A stretch of 64,000 nucleotides of DNA from CAVPCZ01 sp963702445 (GCA_963702445.1 CAVPCZ010000016.1:518614-582613); one strand, 5' to 3'. Positions 28,167 to 38,169 are shown, counted from the first letter of the stretch. Program-made: numbers and translations. Notes: generated from the letters alone by a model not told the origin.

Positions 28167-28259
28167 CTCTCTACCCCCGATTCCGGTCATTTTCGCATAT
28201 TCCCCCTGTCGCTGCATGCCCGCCCCATGCAACACACCGCTCTTTCCCCCGTACCTACC

Positions 28260-28290
28260 TTGACATTCTCATAGCTTCGCCGTAGGTTCT
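28260..28290 (+). promoter_or_regulatory. promoter candidate for nfeD-SPFH
   Basis: TTGACA is followed by TAGGTTCT with 20 bp between TTG and TA, the same geometry as the other candidates. It lies in the 169-bp gap before the ATG at 28336. The -7 element has two mismatches to TAnnTTTG. Confidence 0.45.
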
Positions 28291-28335
28291 TTTCAGCACC
28301 ATAGCTACCTGTGAACGAACAACGAGGGAACCGCC

Positions 28336-28794
28336 ATGTTTGACAGCGCCAGTGCTGAATTGCTGTGGTTTCTCGTCGGACTCGTGCTCCTGCTCTCGGA
28401 GCTCATGCTCCCGGGATTTGTTATTGTATTCTTCGGAATCGGGGCCTGGATCACCGCAGCCCTGATTGCCCTGGGCCTCCTGCCGACATTCAACGCTCAA
28501 CTCCTCACGTTTCTCATTTCCTCCATTCTCGCGCTCGTCCTTTTCCGGAGAAAAGGGAAACGGTGGTACGAAGGGCGGGTGTCCGGAGAAGCGGCCCCGG
28601 GGTCTTCGATGGAGGATCTGCGCGGCCAACGGGCCGTCGTGATTTCCGCCATCATTCCCAGGAATCCCGGCGGGAAAGTCGAATTCCACGGCACGGCGTG
28701 GAACGCCGAAGCCGACGAACCGGTCCAGCCGGGTGAAATCGTAGAAATACTGGAACGAGAGAATCTTCTCCTTCGGGTGAAGGCAATTCACTAG
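28336..28794 (+). CDS. NfeD family membrane protein
   Basis: 152 residues. Two to three membrane segments (AELLWFLVGLVLLLSEL, VIVFFGIGAWITAALIALGLL, LLTFLISSILALVLF) precede a soluble C-terminal OB-fold domain that begins around MEDLRGQRAVVISAI and contains GKVEFHGTAWNAEAD and PGEIVEILERENLLLRV, the standard short NfeD (NfeD1b) layout without the ClpP-like protease domain. NfeD proteins are encoded next to SPFH/stomatin proteins and act with them in membrane microdomains. The partner SPFH gene follows 25 bp downstream, confirming the pairing. Confidence 0.9.
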   Translation: MFDSASAELLWFLVGLVLLLSELMLPGFVIVFFGIGAWITAALIALGLLPTFNAQLLTFLISSILALVLFRRKGKRWYEGRVSGEAAPGSSMEDLRGQRAVVISAIIPRNPGGKVEFHGTAWNAEADEPVQPGEIVEILERENLLLRVKAIH

Positions 28795-28819
28795 TCATTC
28801 ATCGCCTACGGAATGAACC

Positions 28820-29755
28820 ATGGAAACCGCCAACATGCTCATCATCATCGGTCTCATTTTCCTGGCCTTTGTCACGCTTATGAAGACCGCCCGGGTTGTC
28901 CCCCAGAAGACCGTCTTTATCGTGGAACGGCTTGGCAAGTACAGCCGCACGCTCGAGGCAGGGTTTCATATCCTGGTGCCGTTTATTGACCGTATCGCCT
29001 ACAAACACTCGTTGAAAGAAGTGGCAATCGATGTGCCATCGCAGGCATGCATCACGAAGGACAACATCCAGGTGGAAGTGGACGGGATCCTGTACTATCT
29101 CATCGTGGATCCGGTCAAGGCATCATACGGGATCAACGACTACAGGTTCGGTTCCATCCAGCTGGCGCAGACGACCATGCGAAGTGAAGTGGGGAAAATC
29201 GAATTGGACAGGACGTTCGAGGAGCGGGAGAAGATCAACCTCCAGATAGTCGCCGCGGTGGACAAGGCCGCCGAGCCGTGGGGTCTGAAAATGACGCGTT
29301 ACGAGATCAAGAACATCGTCCCGCCTCCCAGCATCAAGGACGCGATGGAGAAGCAGATGCGCGCGGAGCGCGAAAAACGTGCGCTGATTGCGGAATCCGA
29401 AGGCGACAAACAGGCGAAGATCAACCGTGCGGAAGGCGACAAGCAGGAGGCCATCGCCCGCTCCGAGGGCGAGAAGATGAAGCGCATCAATGAGGCGGAG
29501 GGACGCGGTCAGGAAATCGAGCGGGTCGCCTTTGCCACCGCCAAGGGGATCCGGGAGATCGCCAACGCCATAAGCGACCGGGGCGGACAGGATGCCGTGA
29601 ATCTCCGTATCGCCGAATCGTATCTCGCGGAATTCGGCAAGCTCGCAAAGTCGAACAACACGATGATCATTCCCTCCAACCTCGCGGACGTCAGCGGCAT
29701 GGTGGCGTCGGTGGCAAAGGTCATCTCGGAAATCGGCAAGGGGGAGAAGAAATAG
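28820..29755 (+). CDS. SPFH/stomatin (QmcA-like) membrane protein
   Basis: 311 residues. One N-terminal membrane anchor (MLIIIGLIFLAFVTLM) is followed by the band-7/SPFH domain (VERLGKYSRTLEAGFHILVPFID, then DNIQVEVDGILYYLIVDPVKASYG) and a long coiled coil of EREK/EGDKQAKINRAEGDKQ repeats, with a closing AKSNNTMIIPSNLADVSGM segment. These proteins oligomerise into ring-like membrane scaffolds. With the upstream NfeD it forms the classic two-gene operon. The convergent DUF2279 gene begins just beyond a shared terminator hairpin. Confidence 0.93.
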   Translation: METANMLIIIGLIFLAFVTLMKTARVVPQKTVFIVERLGKYSRTLEAGFHILVPFIDRIAYKHSLKEVAIDVPSQACITKDNIQVEVDGILYYLIVDPVKASYGINDYRFGSIQLAQTTMRSEVGKIELDRTFEEREKINLQIVAAVDKAAEPWGLKMTRYEIKNIVPPPSIKDAMEKQMRAEREKRALIAESEGDKQAKINRAEGDKQEAIARSEGEKMKRINEAEGRGQEIERVAFATAKGIREIANAISDRGGQDAVNLRIAESYLAEFGKLAKSNNTMIIPSNLADVSGMVASVAKVISEIGKGEKK

Positions 29756-29760
29756 CTCGC

Positions 29761-29781
29761 GGGCTGGCAAACCGCCAGCCC
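29761..29781. terminator. bidirectional terminator hairpin
   Basis: A perfect 8-bp stem, GGGCTGGC and GCCAGCCC, encloses the loop AAACC. It fills the 27-bp gap between the + strand SPFH stop (29755) and the minus-strand DUF2279 stop (29783). On the + strand CTCAGTTTG follows, which is a weak U-rich tail. Confidence 0.65.
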
Positions 29782-29782
29782 C

Positions 29783-30637
29783 TCAGTTTGTATAGAAGAC
29801 GGAGTACTCGGGCTCCTCCCCTTCCGTGAACTTCACCGCCGGCGCGGGAAAGTGAAAGAGGTCGGCCGTCTGCAGCAGAAGATGCAGATCCGGTTGTTCA
29901 ACCCGGAACGCACCCAGATTCAGGTCCAGCCCGATCACCAACTCGCGCCGCGTCAGGGTCTCATCCACTCCGTAGCCCAGGGCCACCTGCAACCAGCCGG
30001 GCCAGTACGGCTTCGCGCCCTCCGGCAGCAGATTGTGAACGTTGATCGCCAGCCAGTAGGTATGCGCGGCGTAGTGTTCGGTGAATCTCGGCGGCCAGCG
30101 GTACCCGTCCGCCGGCACGTAACTCCACTTCAACGAGAAGTTCTTCAGAAACGGTACCTCCGTCTGCAACATGCCGTATCCCAGTCCGATCATGTTAAAC
30201 CCCAGATCGGCGAACGAAAAGCCGTACGGAGAGACGGCATCCCCGAGCTCGATGGACACGGCAAAGAACGCCGCGGTGCCGGCGGACCACCAGAGCGCGG
30301 CCGATCGCCCGTATCCGCCCCAGAGCATGACGTTGTGGAAGGTATGGAAATAGAAATAGGACGTGTAGGTATGCCCGAGCTTGTCCATCCCCAGTGAGTA
30401 GTTCTCGAACACCCCGTCATACGGTGAAATGAAACCGCCGGGCGTCGTCCTTCCACCAGTCATAGTAGGAACTTACGAGGGAGCCCACGAGAATTCCCCC
30501 CACCAGTCCGGTGGCAATGACCCTGCGGGGTGTCCAGATGGATGCAGCGGGTGAGGCGCGGCGGGCAAGGTAAGGGAATCCTGGGCCTGAAGTGCACCGC
30601 ACGCAAGCACCAGCGCCACGAGAAAGGCTTTGATCAT
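29783..30637 (-). CDS. DUF2279 (YfiM-like) envelope protein, two frame breaks
   Basis: About 284 residues if rebuilt from three frames. The ATG at 30637 overlaps the GT9 stop (ATGA) and opens with a signal peptide (MIKAFLVALVLACGALQAQ). The frame then shifts near 30570 to TPRRVIATGLVGGILVGSLVSSYY, and again near 30435 to GFISPYDGVFENYSLGMDK. The core GMDKLGHTYTSYF, followed by SIELGDAVSPYGFSFADLGFN, is the mark of DUF2279. The C-terminal strands (PGWLQVALGYGVDET) look barrel-like. Function unknown; an outer-membrane or periplasmic role beside the glycosyltransferase is inferred. No stop mutations other than frame slips were seen, so the gene is probably intact in the cell. Confidence 0.72.
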
Positions 30638-31779
30638 CCCGCACTCGTGCGCGCGCGTGCTTCGGCGAGAGCGCGGACATGCCCGACGATTTCTTCCAGG
30701 TCAATCCCGGCAATGCACTCGAGACCGTACGGGCACACTTTCTTCCAGCACGGAGCACAGGCGAGGCCTTCCGGTATCAACTTCACACCCCGATCGAACA
30801 GATCGATCTCCGTCCAGCAACTCAGTCCGAACCAGGCGATCACGTGCTTCTGCAGGCCGATGGCCGCATGCATGCCAAACGAATCGCCCGAGATCACCAG
30901 ATCGCACACATTTACGGAACAGAGGCCGCGCCGGACTCCTTCCGTTGTCGGCGTGTTGAGCACTCTGCTCCCCACCCTCCGGGCGATTTCCGCGTTCCGC
31001 ACCGTGTCCTCGGGACCGCCCAGGAGGACCAGGCGCACGCCGGGAATGACGGACAACCTCTCGATCAGCGTGACGTGCTGGTCCACGGTCATCTTCTTGT
31101 TCGGATACAGCTCCGAGCACCCGGTGTTGAAGCCGGCAACGAGAGATGCGTCATCCAGTCCGTGTTCACGCCGGTAGGCACGGCAGTACTCGAGTTCCTG
31201 CTCGTTCAAGAGCAGGAGATAGGGATCCCGGCGGAAATCAAGTTTGAACTGTTCGCACTGTATCTGCGGAACGGTCTTCTGATTCACGCGGAATTTCAGG
31301 TGATCGTCCAGTCCGAGCCGGTAGTTCTCCTCGGCCTCGCGATTGAGCGGTACGATGGCGCCGTTGGCGTCGAGACCGAACCCCAGTTTTTCGGGGGCGC
31401 GCAACGCCATGGTGAATGCGCAGGAGCGGCGGGACTTGTCCACGTTCATGATCACGTCAAACGTCATCTCCTGCATGATCAACCAGCTTTCGGGCTCCCA
31501 GAGAAGACCCTGTCGATCAGGGGGTTCTCCTGCAGAAGGGGCGCCGCGTTTTTCAGCGTGATCCAGGTGACCGTACTCTCCGGATACTTCCGCTTGATCG
31601 CCGGCAGCAGGCTCGTGGTGACCAGCACGTTCCCCATCGCATCCAGGTTGACGATCAGGATTCTCGTCCCGAGGGGATCAGGCCGGTGACACTCGTCCAG
31701 GCAGTTGACACCCGGGAAACAGGGTTTGTATCCGGTGAAGTGTTTGCAGGAAGGAATCGGTCAGGACAGGGGTGGTCAT
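30634..31779 (-). CDS. glycosyltransferase family 9 (heptosyltransferase-like), two frame breaks
   Basis: About 381 residues after repair. From the ATG at 31779 a short start passes near 31750 into a segment with four cysteines in 20 residues (CKHFTGYKPC, then VNCLDEC), then the GT9 N-terminus TRILIVNLDAMGNVLVTTSLL. A second slip near 31515 leads into WEPESWLIMQEMTFDVIMNVD and the rest of the protein. The C-terminal domain has RLVLLGGPEDTVRNAEIA, the donor-site VISGDSFGMHAAIGL, and a second cysteine cluster (CAPCWKKVCPYGLEC). GT9 enzymes add sugars such as heptose to LPS core. It starts 20 bp after corA. Confidence 0.8.
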
Positions 31780-31799
31780 AGAGGGACCGGGAACATCTG

Positions 31800-32801
31800 T
31801 CAAAGCCAGTGGTTCCTTTTGAACATCAAGAGCATACCACCGGCAACCAGGCCCATGACCAGTAGCGTCGCTGCCACGCCGTATTCCCATTGGGATCCGG
31901 GAAGATGGACAAAATTCATCCCGAAGAAACCGGTGATCACGCTCAATGGCAGAAAGATCGTGGAAATAATCGTGAGCACCTTCATGACCTGGTTCAGCCG
32001 GTTGGAGGTCACCGAAAGGTACGCATCCAGCAGGGAGGACACCATGTCCCGGTAGGAATCCGCGAGATCCGTCATCCGGACCAGGTGATCGTATACGTTC
32101 CGGTAGTAGATCACCTCATCGGCGGTGATCAGGTCGAACTCGCCCCGGGAGAGCCTGTTCAACATTTCCCGCTGGTAAACGGCCACCCGCCGGATCGTCA
32201 TGATGTTCTGCTTGAGCTGCAGGATATGCATCATGGTTTCCTGCGACGGCTGCTTGAATACCTGATCTTCCATGGTGTCAATGGCATCGTCCAACCGGTC
32301 CAGAATGGGTGTGTAGTTGTCGACGATATCATCGATAATGCAGTGGAAGAGAAAATCCGGGCCGCGTTTAAGCGTCTGTGGATTTTTTGCGATGAGTTGA
32401 GCGGCATGGGTTATCGCGTGGAGGGGTTTGTAGTGATGCGTGACAAGCAGACGTTCCTTCAGAAACGCGCTGAGCTGGGATGTCTGGATCTCCACATGGA
32501 ACATCGTCTCGCCGTCGTCCGAGGGCATCACCCCCGCCACCGGATTGAAGATCACAAAGAGGTACTCTCCGAAATCCTCGACCTTGGGAAGATGTCCGTC
32601 CTCGTCCTTGCCGCGCTGGCAGTCCTCGATCGCCAGGGGATGAAAGTCGCACATGGAAACGAGAACCGTTTCCTCCTCGGCTTCCATGGGATTCTCAAGA
32701 TCCACCCAGACCACTCCTTTCTTTTCCAGGAGCGCCCGGCGAAGTTCTTTCAGGGTCAGTTTGCGGACTTCGTCATTGAGAAACTGATAGATGGTAACCA
32801 T
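31800..32801 (-). CDS. corA: CorA family magnesium/divalent cation transporter
   Basis: 333 residues. A large cytoplasmic N-domain (from MVTIYQFLNDEVRKLTL) with a long helix precedes two C-terminal membrane segments. The first ends in the selectivity signature FFGMNFVHLPG (GMN motif), and the second is VAATLLVMGLVAGGMLLMF. A pentameric channel for Mg2+ or related cations is expected. The start has a good Shine-Dalgarno (GGAGGAG). The gene lies between the radical SAM gene and the GT9 gene in a four-gene minus-strand run. Substrate (Mg, Co, Ni or Zn) is not decidable from the motif. Confidence 0.93.
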   Translation of the reverse strand: MVTIYQFLNDEVRKLTLKELRRALLEKKGVVWVDLENPMEAEEETVLVSMCDFHPLAIEDCQRGKDEDGHLPKVEDFGEYLFVIFNPVAGVMPSDDGETMFHVEIQTSQLSAFLKERLLVTHHYKPLHAITHAAQLIAKNPQTLKRGPDFLFHCIIDDIVDNYTPILDRLDDAIDTMEDQVFKQPSQETMMHILQLKQNIMTIRRVAVYQREMLNRLSRGEFDLITADEVIYYRNVYDHLVRMTDLADSYRDMVSSLLDAYLSVTSNRLNQVMKVLTIISTIFLPLSVITGFFGMNFVHLPGSQWEYGVAATLLVMGLVAGGMLLMFKRNHWL

Positions 32802-32821
32802 CTCTCCTCCGGAAACCTCTC

Positions 32822-32850
32822 CCGGAGGCGCCAGCGCGTGGCGCTTCCGG
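32822..32850. terminator. intercistronic hairpin between radical SAM gene and corA
   Basis: An 11-bp stem, CCGGAGGCGCC with GGCGCTTCCGG (one wobble pair on the + strand), encloses the loop AGCGCGT. It lies after the radical SAM stop (32862) and before the corA start. There is no T tract, so it may be an attenuator or an mRNA-stability element rather than a full terminator. Confidence 0.45.
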
Positions 32851-32861
32851 GCAGGTGCGTT

Positions 32862-34088
32862 CTACTTGACTTCGGGCGTCGCGGGAACCGGCCGCACCCA
32901 GTCGCCGAAGTTGATGAGTTCTTCCATACGGCAGGACCAGACCAGTTTTCCGTCATACACCGTGATATCGGGGCACCCGTCGCACATGCTGAGTGCTCCG
33001 TTGGGCATGAAGTCGGCCGGCTGAATGATCATGACGCTCTGCATGTGGAGACGCTTGAAAAGGAGAAGGGGCGAACGCACCACGGCGCGCAGGTAGGCCT
33101 TCGCCGTGCGGGCCACACCGCTGTCCAGCGGCGCAAGGAACAGCATCGACTTCCCTCGACGCAGGGTGTTGGTCGTGGTGTATGCAAGATACGAACCGCG
33201 GAACAGATGGTGGAGCGCCTGTCCCATTTCCATGAACTTCGGCCCCACATAGCCGAAAATCCGCTTCTTTGTCCCCATCCGCATCGTTAGAAGCCACTTG
33301 AAATGATCCGGCCGTTCGGTGCCGTTCAGATATGCGGAAGGCATGAAATCAGGGTACATCTTCCGGATTTCCGCGACGACATCCGTGGACATGATGCTGG
33401 TACGGCGCTCATCATCCACCGCATAGGCCACAGGTGCCATGTCTATCGCCTTCCCTCCGACAAAATACTCGTACCCTTTGTAGATGGGGGCGGCACGGTA
33501 GGCGATAAACACCAGGATGTGCACGATGTCGATGTGCTCCTGGCCCCAGGCCACGATCGCGGGAACATCTTTCAAGGTGTGTTCATACACGGTCGCGTTG
33601 AACGCGCAGGAGAGCCCCCCCACCTCGGCAAGCATGCGGGCATATTTCAGACGGAGTTCGTTCAGCTCGATTTCGGTCTTCCCTTTCATGTGCGGACGCT
33701 TCTGCCCGCTGTCGATGTGGAAGGTGAACCCGGTCACCCCGGCCTTTTTCAGGGCGATCAGTTTCTCCTTCGTGAGCGCATAGCCGTTGGTGTTGAGGAT
33801 CGGCTTCTGCCCGAAGGAAGCAATCATTTCAACGATCTTTTCGATTTCGGGGTGCGTCAGCGGATCACCGCCGGCAATGGAAACGCTGTCGGTCTTCCGG
33901 AGACTCATAAAAATCTCCAGTTCCTTGCGCACCTCTTCCAGGGACTTGTGCCCTTTCGGGTCATTTTTCCGGTAGCAGCCATCGCAGTAGATATTGCAGT
34001 TGCTTGTGGGTTCGAGCCAGCTGATGGCGTTGTCCGGAAGCGTCCAGGGAAGCCGGTACAGTTTGGTGTGATCGAGAGACGTCTCCAT
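32862..34088 (-). CDS. radical SAM protein with C-terminal cysteine cluster
   Basis: 408 residues from the ATG at 34088, which has AAGGAA six bases upstream. The radical SAM motif is CNIYCDGC near residue 30 (CxxxCxxC, binding a 4Fe-4S cluster and S-adenosylmethionine). SIAGGDPLTHPEI and ILNTNGYALTKEKL are the expected next strands. The last 60 residues contain MCDGCPDITVYDGKLVWSCR, so three cysteines may hold an auxiliary cluster, as in SPASM/twitch proteins. The substrate is unknown. It leads a run with corA, GT9 and DUF2279, which hints at lipid or cell-envelope chemistry but does not prove it. A sigma70-like promoter lies at 34180-34208. Confidence 0.85.
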   Translation of the reverse strand: METSLDHTKLYRLPWTLPDNAISWLEPTSNCNIYCDGCYRKNDPKGHKSLEEVRKELEIFMSLRKTDSVSIAGGDPLTHPEIEKIVEMIASFGQKPILNTNGYALTKEKLIALKKAGVTGFTFHIDSGQKRPHMKGKTEIELNELRLKYARMLAEVGGLSCAFNATVYEHTLKDVPAIVAWGQEHIDIVHILVFIAYRAAPIYKGYEYFVGGKAIDMAPVAYAVDDERRTSIMSTDVVAEIRKMYPDFMPSAYLNGTERPDHFKWLLTMRMGTKKRIFGYVGPKFMEMGQALHHLFRGSYLAYTTTNTLRRGKSMLFLAPLDSGVARTAKAYLRAVVRSPLLLFKRLHMQSVMIIQPADFMPNGALSMCDGCPDITVYDGKLVWSCRMEELINFGDWVRPVPATPEVK

Positions 34089-34179
34089 AGGTATTTCCTT
34101 GAGTAAGTGAAACGAAGCGTGGTCGCGTGTGACGAAAACCAGGGTATTTCGCACAACGAAGGGGAATTTCCTTATGATC

Positions 34180-34208
34180 ATGATACACAACGCAAATGAC
34201 ATGTTCAA
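34180..34208 (-). promoter_or_regulatory. sigma70-like promoter for the radical SAM/corA operon
   Basis: TTGAAC, 17 bp, TATCAT on the minus strand. The start point would be near 34173, giving a leader of about 85 nt to the ATG at 34088. Confidence 0.7.
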
Positions 34209-34411
34209 GTCCCGCCCCTCTCCCTGGTTTCTCACCCGAAGTGCAGGGCCGGCCCCCCCCGGTTGCCCCACCTGAAAACGGGGTCAGGCGCTCCCCTTGC
34301 GGCCTCACCTGAGAGCGCGGTCACCTGCGCCTCCTGATCCCGTGCATTTGGATATGATATTCGATATATTGAGCCCTGCATATCTGATACTGGAAGCACA
34401 CCCGGAGACAC
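34209..34411. other. remaining part of the divergent intergenic region
   Basis: The 323-bp gap between the divergent radical SAM and MFS genes holds the promoter above, then a GC-rich stretch (34230-34330) and an AT-rich stretch (34345-34395) that probably carries the MFS promoter. No well-spaced promoter pair could be fixed there. A short GGGGTCAG-type motif occurs near 34283, with no repeat structure around it. Confidence 0.4.
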
Positions 34412-35766
34412 ATGAATCCTCCCCATCCTGACCGCCCCGTGCACTCCGCGGCATTCCGCCGCAGGCGCGCATTCAACTGGCTCCCCCTCGGTCTGACCTA
34501 TGCCTTCCTGTACATGGCACGCTACAACCTGACCGTGTCAAAGAATGCGCTCGGCGACCTGATGCCGAAGGATGCATTCGGCATAATTTTCGCCGCCGGG
34601 ACGATTACCTACGCCTTTTCATTCCTGATCAACGGCCCGCTCACCGACCGAATCGGGGGCAAACGCGCCATGCTTATCGGTGCGACCGGGTCCGCCGTGA
34701 TGAACATCCTCCTCGGCATCATCGTTTTCGGCATTCTGGCCGAACAGTGGGCCCTGAATCTGACGCTGGTTTTCTCGGTGGTGTATGCGATGAATATGTA
34801 CTTCCAGAGTTTCGGGGCGGTCGCCATCGTGAAGGTCAACGCCTCATGGTTCCATGTGCGCGAACGGGGTGTATTCGGCGGGATATTCGGGATCCTGATC
34901 TCACTCGGGCTCTACTTCGCCTTCGACTGGAGTCAGGCTATTGTCCGATTCACCGAGCGTATGAGCCCGGCCGGCCCGCAATACTGGCTGGTCTTCTTCA
35001 TTCCCGCCGGCATTTTGCTCTTCTGGGTCCTCCTGGACATCATGCTTCTCCGCGACTCCCCTTCCCAGGCCGGGTTCGCCGACTTCAACACGGGTGACGC
35101 TTCTTCGGGTGAAGCGGACACACCATTTGACCTGAAGTCGATCCTTATGCGCGTGTTTACCAACAAGGTCATCATCGTCGTGGGGATGATCGAATTCTGC
35201 ACGGGCGTGCTGCGCAACGGCGTCATGCACTGGTTCCCGATATTCGCCAAGGAACAGATGCCGCTCCATCCGGAGCATGGCGACGCATGGAGTTCTGGCT
35301 GAACAACTGGGGGTTGATGCTCATGCTCGCGGGAGCGGGCGGGGGTATGCTCGCCGGATGGATGTCCGATCACCTCTTCGGCTCGAGGCGCGCCCCGGTT
35401 GCCGGCATCCTGTACACGATGCTGTTCCTGGCCACCGTGGGCATGACGTTCACGCTGTTCGGCAGCCCCACAACGCTCGGGGTGTTTGTCTGCCTGGTGT
35501 CGGTTGCCGTCATTGGCACGCATGGAATGCTCAGCGGGACGGCAACCATGGACTTCGGGGGGAAGAAGGCCGCGGCGACGGCGGTGGGATTGATCGACGG
35601 ATTGGTATACCTGGGGACCGGAGTGCAGTCCCTGGCCCTCGGCTATATCACAACGTGGAACTGGCAGTACTGGCCGGTGTTCCTGATCCCCTTCTCACTG
35701 CTCGGGATAGCGCTCACGCGGCGCATCTGGCATGCGATACCGCAGGGGAAAAGGGCGGCGCACTAG
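34412..35766 (+). CDS. MFS transporter, organophosphate/sugar-phosphate antiporter type (one frame break)
   Basis: About 450 residues after repair. Twelve membrane segments are expected. The N-half shows WLPLGLTYAFLYMARYNLTVSKN, typical of GlpT/UhpC-like carriers, and the MFS loop motif DRIGGKRAM. The frame slips near 35280: the first part ends KEQMPLHPEHGDAW and the second resumes WLNNWGLMLMLAGAGGGMLAG, carrying the last four or five segments to the stop at 35766. Both halves are hydrophobic and collinear, so this is one gene. The substrate is unknown; glycerol-3-phosphate, hexose-phosphate or a related organic anion is possible. It is convergent with the P-loop gene. Confidence 0.82.
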
Positions 35767-35772
35767 TCCGGC

Positions 35773-35791
35773 GGCGGGCGTACAGCCCGCC
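35773..35791. terminator. hairpin between convergent genes
   Basis: A perfect 7-bp stem, GGCGGGC and GCCCGCC, with the loop GTACA, begins 7 bp after the MFS stop. A second stem (GGCGTC/GACGCC) follows before the minus-strand P-loop gene ends. Neither has a T tract. Confidence 0.5.
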
Positions 35792-35838
35792 CCAGACGAG
35801 CTGTCCGTGTGACGGCGTCGTTGCGTCCTGCCGGACGC

Positions 35839-36553
35839 CTAGCGTGATTCGGAGAGTTTCCTCACCACCCGTTCCAGCTCCTGTCCGATTTTTTCCGGAT
35901 CCAGGGTCTTCTCCGGCTCGTTCTCGAACACCGCGTAGGGAATCTTGTATCCCTTCACATCCAGAACGTGCGGGTCGCGTGCTTCCAGTGACGCCCAGTC
36001 ATTCGTCCTGTAGTAGAACTCCATCTTTTCGTCAGGCAGGGAATGGTACAGGATCGAATCTTCCTGTCCCTTTCTTGCCCGGCGCCTGTTTTTCCTCACC
36101 GACTCTTCGTACGACACCCGTGATATAGACCAGGCATGCCCGTTTCAGGATTTCTTCGTGCAGGTATCCGAGCGCTTCGGCGATTCCGTTTTCCCCGCCG
36201 CGGGCGAACTCTATGAGGGCCGTTTTCGTATCCGCATACAGCGGATCCCTCGCAAGCCTCTTCCGGTATTCCAGGTTGATGCGTTCGATGTAGAGGTTCC
36301 AGATGAAGTGGTCCTTGAAGAAGTACTTCTCGTCGGTCCAGACGCGCGGTTTGCCGTGGCGCGTCAGTATGTCGTCGGTCTCGAACGTCTCCCAGACATA
36401 GAGAAAGTCGTCCAGCTCCTCAAACGGAGCGATACCGAAGCGCCGCAGCCGTTCCGCCGGTTCGCATTTCTTCAGGTAGTCGATCAACTCGGATTTGCCT
36501 GCCGCAGGACGTCCGGTGATGATCAGAACAGGAAAGTGCTTCGGGGTCGCCAT
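35839..36553 (-). CDS. P-loop ATP-binding protein, possible kinase (one frame break)
   Basis: About 238 residues after repair. The Walker A motif ITGRPAAGKSELIDYL lies at the N-terminus, followed by FEELDDFLYVWETFETDDIL and a charged helical region. The frame slips near 36115: the first part ends CLVYITG and the second continues SYEESVRKNRRRARKGQEDSI, then YRTNDWASLEA. The pattern of a P-loop, a central DD and an Arg-rich lid-like helix resembles small nucleotide or shikimate-type kinases, but no named family was recognised. It begins 20 bp after the 5'-nucleotidase-type gene, so a nucleotide-related role is a reasonable guess, not more. Confidence 0.65.
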
Positions 36554-36572
36554 GGATATCCTCGCCTTCTGC

Positions 36573-38095
36573 TGGTTCAGGGAGCACGCCGCACGGTCGC
36601 CGCCACACGGGGCTGAATGTCGTGTTCCGCCCGCACCGCCTTTTCCACGGTGTCAAACAGCGTGCGTGAAAGGTAAATGATGTTCGCGAGGTTGGAGCCC
36701 GAGATACCTGCGGGCTTCCCCCACAAAATAGTCGCTGGCTGTGCAACTGTACAGGCGTTTGTCGTCGATTACCGACGATCCCACGCGCAGACCCGACCAG
36801 ACCAGGATGCTGTCCGGCTTCTTCTGCCACTGCCCGCTGATGCCGGTCACGTAGATGGCCTGGCGCGTCCTCACGGCATGGTCCAGCACCTGCCGGAGCT
36901 CCTTGCCGCTGAGCTGGAAGGTGGTCAGCGCATTACGGAACGGAAGCGCTTCGAACAGATCGCGCTTCGTCAGGGGCCCGGCCGCAATGTCCTTGCGGAT
37001 GCCATGGACATTCATGAACGCCACATCGGCCTGCACGGCCGCACGCTGGGCCTCGGTGACGAAGCTCGCAAACGCCGTCAATGTGTCCCGGCGGATCCAG
37101 TCCTCCCGCAGGACCCCGATCACCTCGCTGTATTCCGTTTCGATCTCTTTGTGCAGTGAGTCCGCGAAAACGCCCACACGGTTCGCCGGCCGATCCTGCC
37201 CGGCCCAGAGCGTGATCAGACGTCCGTCATAGCGTTCCACACGGTCATCGGCGACGGTAAGATCCAGCACGCCGAGGTTCTCGGTATTCGCGCCTGTCTG
37301 GACGATGATCACATCGTTCACCACCTTCGGTTTCTTCAGACGGGTATGTGAATGTCCGCCGACAATCACATCCAGACCGCGCACCTCCGAGGCCAGGGCG
37401 GAATCCTCGTCCACTCCCTGGTGCGTGAGGGCGATAAGCAGATCGGTCTTCGGGTCGAGTTCGTCAATGTACCGCTGTACCGTCTCCACGGGCGAGAGCA
37501 CCCGGAGTCCCACGAGATTGTTCTGGTTGACGAGTGACGACAATTCCTGGGACATGATGCCGATAACGCCGATCCTGATCCCGCCCCGCTCAAGGATGAC
37601 GTACGGGCGGTTCCCGAGGGGAAATTCCAGACGGTCATTCAGCAGGTTGGCGGACACGGTCGGGAAGCGCGCAATGGACACCAGGCCGCGCAGATTGTCC
37701 TGGGAGATGTCCAGGTCATGATTACCCGGGCACCAGACATCGTAGCCGATCATGTTCATCATTTCGAAAAGCGCACCGCCCGATGCCTTGCGGTAGAAGC
37801 GTTCGGTGATCGGGTTCCCGGTCATCACGTCTCCGGCATCCATCATCAGCACGTCCGTCCGGCCCGCACGGACCGAATCCGCCACCGCCTGCAACCTGGC
37901 GAATCCGCCCACCATCGGCCGCGGGGTGGTTTTCACCCACATCGCCTCCCTGGGGACGAACGTCGCGTGCATGTCGTTGGTATGCAGAATGGTCAGTGTG
38001 CGGGGAGTGCGCGGAGTTCCGGCGGAAACCCCCGCCGTGAAGAAGAATACCGGAAGGGCCGCGCAAAACAGCAGGAACAGCAACGGGTTCTTCAT
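36573..38095 (-). CDS. secreted metallophosphatase/5'-nucleotidase (UshA-like), one frame break
   Basis: About 507 residues. The ATG at 38095 gives a signal peptide (KNPLLFLLFCAALPVFFFTAG); an in-frame start 34 codons earlier was rejected. The metallophosphoesterase motifs appear in order: HTNDMHA, DAGDVMTG, GNHDLD, LTHQGVDED and GGHSHTRL. The C-terminal nucleotidase domain has DVAFMNVHGIRKDI and EALPFRNALTTFQLSG. Near 36720, at a run of five G on the coding strand, the frame slips; the proper end is GISGSNLANIIYLSRTLFD and it stops at 36573. The unrepaired frame ends 27 codons earlier in unrelated sequence. A likely role is periplasmic release of phosphate from nucleotides. Confidence 0.85.
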
Positions 38096-38169
38096 GGTGG
38101 CTCGCAATTGGTCAACCGGACGTTCAGGGTTGGAAAAGATAACAAGAATCCTCCTTAATTGGTACTCCC

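Noticed and set aside
28820..29755. Repeated EGDK/EGEK units in the SPFH gene as a possible DNA repeat
   Set aside because: This is the normal coiled-coil heptad region of the family and is not a tandem DNA repeat.
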